Shown here piece after piece: positions 58,621-64,000 of a stretch of DNA of 64,000 bases. The notes under the pieces were generated by a model. That model made no database searches. It saw only the letters and a list, made by a program, of their open reading frames with translations, and had not been told where the DNA came from. Position 1 is the stretch's first letter, and every line of letters begins with the position of its first letter. The translations under genes were made by a program, and so were the position numbers. The DNA is from Prinia subflava (Eukaryota > Chordata > Aves > Passeriformes > Cisticolidae): assembly GCF_021018805.1 (NCBI RefSeq), contig NC_086259.1, forward strand, positions 14,351,001 through 14,415,000, in the 5' to 3' direction.

Positions 58621-60204
58621 ACAGGTTTTCCAAAAGTTGTGGTATATTTACCTCATTTTTTGCTCCTACAAGCTATAGGATGACCACAAAACTCACTGCA
58701 TTTACCCAAGAAGTTGGCCTTGTGTGAGCACTGGGAAGCACAGCAGCCAGACCTGGCACAGACTGAGCTCTGTGAAGAACTCAAGGGGCAGCAGCAGTGA
58801 CACCATTCACCTTCTTACAACCAACCAGGAGAAACCAGAACTGCCAAACTCAAGCATCACGTGCTTCTGTTGAAATTACCATGCAGAGGAGCACATGGAT
58901 TATATGCAAGTGTGCTCTGTAGCTCTGAGTTCTCAAGATTACACATCCCCTTCCCACCTTTTTAACATAAGTAAGACGTGAAAAAAAAAACCCTTAGCTT
59001 CCAGCAATCTCCACCTAGAAATGCTTAGGCCACCATCAAGGTGTTCTCTGTAACATCCTGGAGAGCTCAGAAAGTGTCAAACACTTGTGTCAAGTCTCCA
59101 CACGAGGCATTAACATAGCTTTAAAGTATTGTGTTGTTTACTCCTTCTTCCACAGCTTTATGCTTCAGTTTAATTCCTGATTAAGTCAGTATTTTACTCA
59201 GCATCCAGTTTAAAACTAGGATCACTGCAGATAATATAATTCCACACAACACACACAAACGCAATATATAAAATGAGTCAATAAATAATTTTATGTAACA
59301 CAAAATTTTATGGAGCTATGTTTTCTTTAGTGGATTCAATAAAAATCACCTTCTTCCCCTCTTGAACACTTTCCACGCTTAGAACTAGGAAGGAAGAACT
59401 TTGCTGATGCAAGGACTGTCTGGGCAGCAGTGCTCCTGCCAAGGTCCTTGGGCTGCTTGGTAGGCAGCGAGCTGGACACCAGCCAGCATCTTGTCCTGGC
59501 AGCAGAGAAGTAACATTTATCTTTCCAACAGCTCCCCAGTGCCACAGCCCCACACCAGGATGTATTAGTCACAAGTCTGGACCAAGTATACAGACACTAT
59601 TTGACACATCTCCAGTATATATCAATATCTGGAGTATATATCAATATCTTACTTCCCCCCATTCAAAAGATTTTACTGGTTTGATCATACTCTTGATTGA
59701 AAAGAAAAAGTCCTAAACCTCTCTCTGTTCAAAAAGAGGGAAGTTGGTTCAAGAGAAGAGGAGGTGCTATTAATCCTTTTTCTTTAGCACCCCTGGTTTA
59801 TCACCAAGTCTGACCTCTCATGAATGACAGTTCTCTAAATAGATATGAAACAAGAAAAGGTCAGCACCTTGCAGCTGGCTGAAGTGATTTTCAGATTTTT
59901 TTTTCCCACAATCTTGATTCAAAGATGATAAGAAATTAAGAAATACATGACTGTTCTTTATATCAATCCAATAGTTAATCACCCTCCCTATGGAAAACTT
60001 AAGCCTTTTAATCTGAATTTATTGGACTACAAATTCGTATTGTGTTTGTCAGCAAGCTCACTAACATCCAGTATAATTTTGTCAGTGACATATCTGAGGA
60101 CTCTCATCAAGTCACCTCAGTTCTGATGAGAAGCTGCACAACATTTTACTGTATATTAAGTTTTGGCTTGTGTTTGGGTGTTTTTGTTTGTTTGTTTGGT
60201 GGTT

Positions 60205-60241
60205 TTTTTTTTGGTTTTTTTTGTTTTTTTTTTTTTTTTTG
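60205..60241. repeat. Poly(T)-rich tract
   Basis: A run of T broken by a few G, preceded by TTTG repeats (60184-60200). It could be the remains of a retroposed tail on the minus strand; no element body is recognisable next to it. Confidence 0.7.
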
Positions 60242-63200
60242 CATACTTTACCTGCAGGAAAGTTTAAAATATATACAGGCTCCTAATGATGATTAATTAA
60301 TGATGAATAATTAATACAGCCAGGGGTGCAGTTCACACGCCAAACAATCTGCAATTTGTCTTCTGTTTTGCCAGAATTTGACAAATTCAATTATGCCAAC
60401 AGAAATTTTTTTACAGTATGAGGAAAAAAAGTGCAAAAGAAGATTTTCACTGTAAAATGAACTCACTTAACCCTGTCTTTACATTTGAGCCAAGCTTTCC
60501 AGTGAAACCCATGAAGCTTTAGAAATTTCATGAGTTTGCAGCTATAGCGGAAAAATTAGATGCTGCTAACTGACTGACATAACAATATGTATTTGGGCAG
60601 ACTACTTGCACTACAAGGAGGAAAAAAAATACCCTGTAGTTCAGCTTGCTGCACTGCTACCATAATAGAAGCTCTTGCTGGTGTCACTGGTCAGCATATC
60701 CTAACTGATCACTGCCCTTGTGCTTTTAAATACTTTCAAACATTCCTGGCCTCAACTCTTAATATGAACACCACACACTGAAATCGTCAGGTAAACTGTG
60801 GGAGGGCTTGAACTAAAAGGGTGTCTCTAAAAACAAACCTTTACATAAAAAATGCAACTCTATCTATGACTCATAACTTCACCTGTAGGGATAGTTAGAG
60901 AATAATGCTTCGGGAGTCCATTCTATGGGAGACGTCCCCTAAGTCAATGCACGTTAACTGCGCCATTCTTGAGAGCTGTCTCTGCACTACTTCTCTTTCC
61001 ACCTGTTAAGAACCACATTGGAAGGAAATTAAGATTTTATAGCTTCCAAGTTTTTATAAAACTGAGGAAAACTTCACTTTAATTTACATTAGATACCCAA
61101 ATCGAGTTCTTCTGTGTACAGTTACTTGAATGTCAACATGACCTGAAACATAAAACTCCCTACTCACCTTCTGTTTAGTCTGCTCTTCTTTTTGAGGTTA
61201 TTTTTGTTAATCAGAGAAAAACAGATCACTCAGCTGAGCAGCAACTCTTTAGCTTTCATATTAAATATGTCTGGGATAAGCATATCTCACTTAATTCCTA
61301 AAGACTGATAAATTATTGGACAGAAGTGAGAGGAGCAGCAGAACAGCTGTGTTGTAAATGAAATTCAAATATCCTTCAGCACAAAAAAAAGTATCTTCAG
61401 CTATAGTCAGGACAGATTTTCAGTTTCAGTAAAAAACCTGAAAGAACAACAGCCACCTATAATCTGAATCATTGTTATCAACACTAAATATAACCAATAA
61501 AAGGGAATTTCCTGTATCTCTGTGTGTCTCTAAGACCATGTAGGTTACAGAGTAGCAGAGCTTGATACTGTATTGACATTTCAAGGTTTAGTACAACAAA
61601 GAGTGAACTGGGCGTCTGAACTAAAGCCAAACGGATGAACAGGGGTTTACAGTTAAGTAAATAAATCAGTACAGTTCAGTAAGTTAACACAAACAAAACA
61701 AGCAGTCAAAGCCTTGGTTTCTTTCAGCTTTTGTCAGTGTGTGTCCTTGTGTTCAGGTAAAGCAGTGGCTGCTCCATATTACATGGATTTCTAGTGCATG
61801 TACAAGCACATTTGGGATCCTAATGCTTATTACTCCCTCGAGCATTCCCTCTCTGGTAAGAGCTAAGAGAAACTAAGTTGCCAGAATAGGGAATTAGGGA
61901 CTTTTTATGCAAATATAAACAACAATATAGCTGGAAGAGCTAATGTACAAAAAAAACTGTTCTGTGTTTGATAGAGCAGGGAGAGCTTCCCACAGGTCAC
62001 TGGAACATGTTTAAGCATTAGGGATAAGTAAAGGAATAGGCTGACTTTGGTCCAAGAACAGACAGACCTAAAAATATCCAACATTAAACTTCCAAAATCT
62101 AGAAAAGCAGGAGTTCTTGGACATGGAAGTCCCAAGCGGAGGAGAAGAAATTAAATTCTGGAGTAAGTTGTGCATAGAAATTCCTTAACAAGTTAGTAAT
62201 CCCATATAATTAGATTTTTCAGGTAAATGCTGAATAAAGTCAAGAACAACATGGGTCAGCTTCTGGCATTTCAAAACACAGCACTGGGAGTGCAGCAGGC
62301 GGGTATCAACCTGCAGCCCCAAGAGCTGGTGAGGATGCACACAAATTAGCTGTGGATCATCGTCAAGATCCAGCCTGCTCACACGAACACAGCTCTTGAA
62401 ATAGCTCCTTCCCTCAGTAACACTGCAGGCACGAGTCACCAGCAAACTTAACGCTGTAGTGACAGTTCTTCAAGTTCTGTCTGAAATGGATGAGCCTTGC
62501 TGTATTATTTCAGTTGCAGGGCCACTGGAGGCTACAGGAGCTCGAGCTTTGCACCTTTTGCTCAGATATTACTCGTCAAAAATACCCTACGAAGTTTCTT
62601 GAGCCTTTCCGTGCATCCTAATAACCATTCACGTACAGCGGACAACATTAAAACTGAGCTAGCCCTACACATCCAGAAGAAAAACAAAATGGAAGTAAAA
62701 ATCCATCAACCTAGAAAAAAAAAGGCAGCAAGCATTGCCATTGTACTAAAATTGTGCCTTTTTTCAGTTCTGCTGATGTCTTCTACACTAGAGAAAAGTG
62801 TTTAGGAGGATCATTTAAGTAAGAACAGCTTGAATACAGCATGGAATTATTTCTTATACCCGATGGGCTCCTGCAAATTCAACAGGCTCTGCAGAAGATG
62901 AATAAACTGGAGAATTTGAGACGATATTTACACACTTCCTGCACTGAAACAAAAACACGTACACTGGAAGTGGTAAACAGTATTTTAGATGCTTCGAATG
63001 GAGTTAGAAAAACCTCTGGAGTTTATTACCAGAATTCAGTAACTGGCGAGAGATGAGGAACAGTCATGCATGTATTTAAGGGAAAAAAGGCTCGGTAAAA
63101 AAATAGGAAGTCACAAACAGGAAAGAGAGCTCATTCTCACCAACAGGCAAGTCCTAAGGATTACACTGAACGGAGAAGGAACCATATAACACGACAAAAC

Positions 63201-63399
63201 CCCTCCATCAAAGTGATTTCACAAGGTTAACACAAGGCCAAATTCGATATCGTGTGAACATATATATTAAGAAATCTAAAGCTGATGTGGAACAAACAGC
63301 AAAAGCGTTTGGACACAGAGCATGGGCGATTTCCTCCTCTGCATCACAAAAAGAATCGGGTTTTGTGCTTTCCCCCAAGCAGCACAGACCCATGGAAGG

Positions 63400-64000
63400 G
63401 AGGAATAATGCCGTCCTTTGCCACGAGATTTCGGGCTCTGTCCCTGGGCAAGCGCCCGGCTGCGGAGGCCCGGGAGGCTCCCGGGGAGATGTCCGCGAGT
63501 CGGGCAGCCGGGCCAGGTCCCAGCAAGTGACACAGCTGGTCGGCAGCTGGTGGCAGCCCAGGTGCTCCCGATCGAAGCCTGAAGCCCCGTGGGGACCCCG
63601 GGCCCGAAGTGGGGTGGAGGGGACGGGACGGGGGAGGGGGGATGGACACAGAACGGCGGGGCCGCCGCTCTCCGGGAGCGGCGCGGGGGGTGCGGGGGGG
63701 CTGCCGGCCGGTCACCGCGGCGAGAGCGGGCGCCCCCCAGCCGTGCCCGCCCCGGTGCTGCTGCATGGCGCTGCTCAGCCTGCCTTGCAGAGGGAGCTCG
63801 AGTCCCGCTCTGCGCCTCGCAGCGCCTCTCACTCCGCCGCACACGCCAGCGCAGCGAGGCGGCGGCCGGCGGGAGCGGGACACGCAGCCGTCCCCGCGGG
63901 CAGCGCCCGGCCACACACCGCGGCAGGACACGGGCGGCGGGCCGAGAGCACCGGGCGAGCCCCGCGGAGGTGCGAGAAGTGGGGGGGGGGAGCGGAGACG
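63400..64000 (-). promoter_or_regulatory. CTCF: CpG island, probable CTCF promoter and first untranslated exon
   Basis: Composition changes abruptly from AT-rich intron to very GC- and CpG-rich DNA from about 63430 to the window end, with G-runs and no TATA box, as at housekeeping promoters. Its position upstream of CTCF on the minus strand makes it the likely transcription start. A possible donor (GTGAGA on the minus strand, revcomp near 63824-63829) could end the first exon, but that is a guess. Long open frames here are compositional. Confidence 0.6.

Noticed and set aside
62841..63056. 71-codon plus-strand open frame near the CTCF promoter
   Set aside because: There is no domain match and no codon bias or neighbouring exons to support it. 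It is most likely chance in intronic DNA.
63276..63931. Overlapping 212- and 195-codon minus-strand open frames in the CpG island
   Set aside because: They are proline/arginine-rich in two frames at once, as expected of GC-rich promoter DNA. CTCF translation starts in a later exon.

Overview
The window is vertebrate nuclear DNA, almost certainly from a bird and plausibly a songbird. The evidence is multi-exon genes with GT-AG introns, several CR1 LINE pieces, LTR retroelements with avian-style features, and a CTCF protein of 728 codons. Both genes I recognise lie on the minus strand and read right to left: CTCF (coding 38317 down to 28129, probable CpG-island promoter near 63.4-64.0 kb) and then CARMIL2/RLTPR (coding 23275 down to 888). 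This CTCF-CARMIL2 order is the conserved neighbourhood known from human 16q22, which supports the CARMIL2 call over its paralogues CARMIL1 and CARMIL3.

Region 1-23.6 kb: GC-rich CARMIL2. I could place 40 coding exons by hand. All join in phase with GT-AG borders and give 4398 nt, or 1465 codons plus stop. The exons encode a PH-like N-terminus, a long leucine-rich repeat solenoid, a helical dimerisation domain, the capping-protein interaction (CPI) motif, the following VDEG motif, and a proline/basic C-terminus. The introns hold an 11-bp tandem repeat (17.9 kb), a CAT microsatellite (6.05 kb) and short CR1 fragments (10.5 and 20.0 kb).

Region 23.6-28.1 kb: an intergenic stretch, then the presumed CTCF 3' UTR, which appears to carry a ~0.95-kb CR1 piece with a reverse-transcriptase remnant in antisense.

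Region 28.1-38.3 kb: all ten coding exons of CTCF, with eleven zinc fingers, the YDF cohesin-binding motif at residues 226-228, and the basic/AT-hook-like C-terminus. It looks intact.

Region 38.3-64 kb: a ~25-kb 5' intron of CTCF loaded with repeats. There is a 613-bp solo LTR with a 5-bp target duplication (39.0-39.6 kb) and a C-rich 38/42-bp minisatellite (41.76-42.54 kb). The minisatellite's minus strand repeats a CTCF-core-like decamer about 13 times. There is also a very young 4656-bp LTR retroelement (50647-55302) with 335-bp LTRs that differ at one base, a 6-bp target duplication, a PBS and a PPT, but no gag, pol or env that I can detect. The window ends in a CpG island.

The two genes act in different pathways: CTCF is a chromatin-loop architectural protein, and CARMIL2 regulates actin capping protein and T-cell costimulation. 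I see no bacterial-type system, CRISPR array, rRNA or tRNA. The most unusual signals are the young coding-less LTR element and the CTCF-motif-like minisatellite, both inside CTCF's own first intron.
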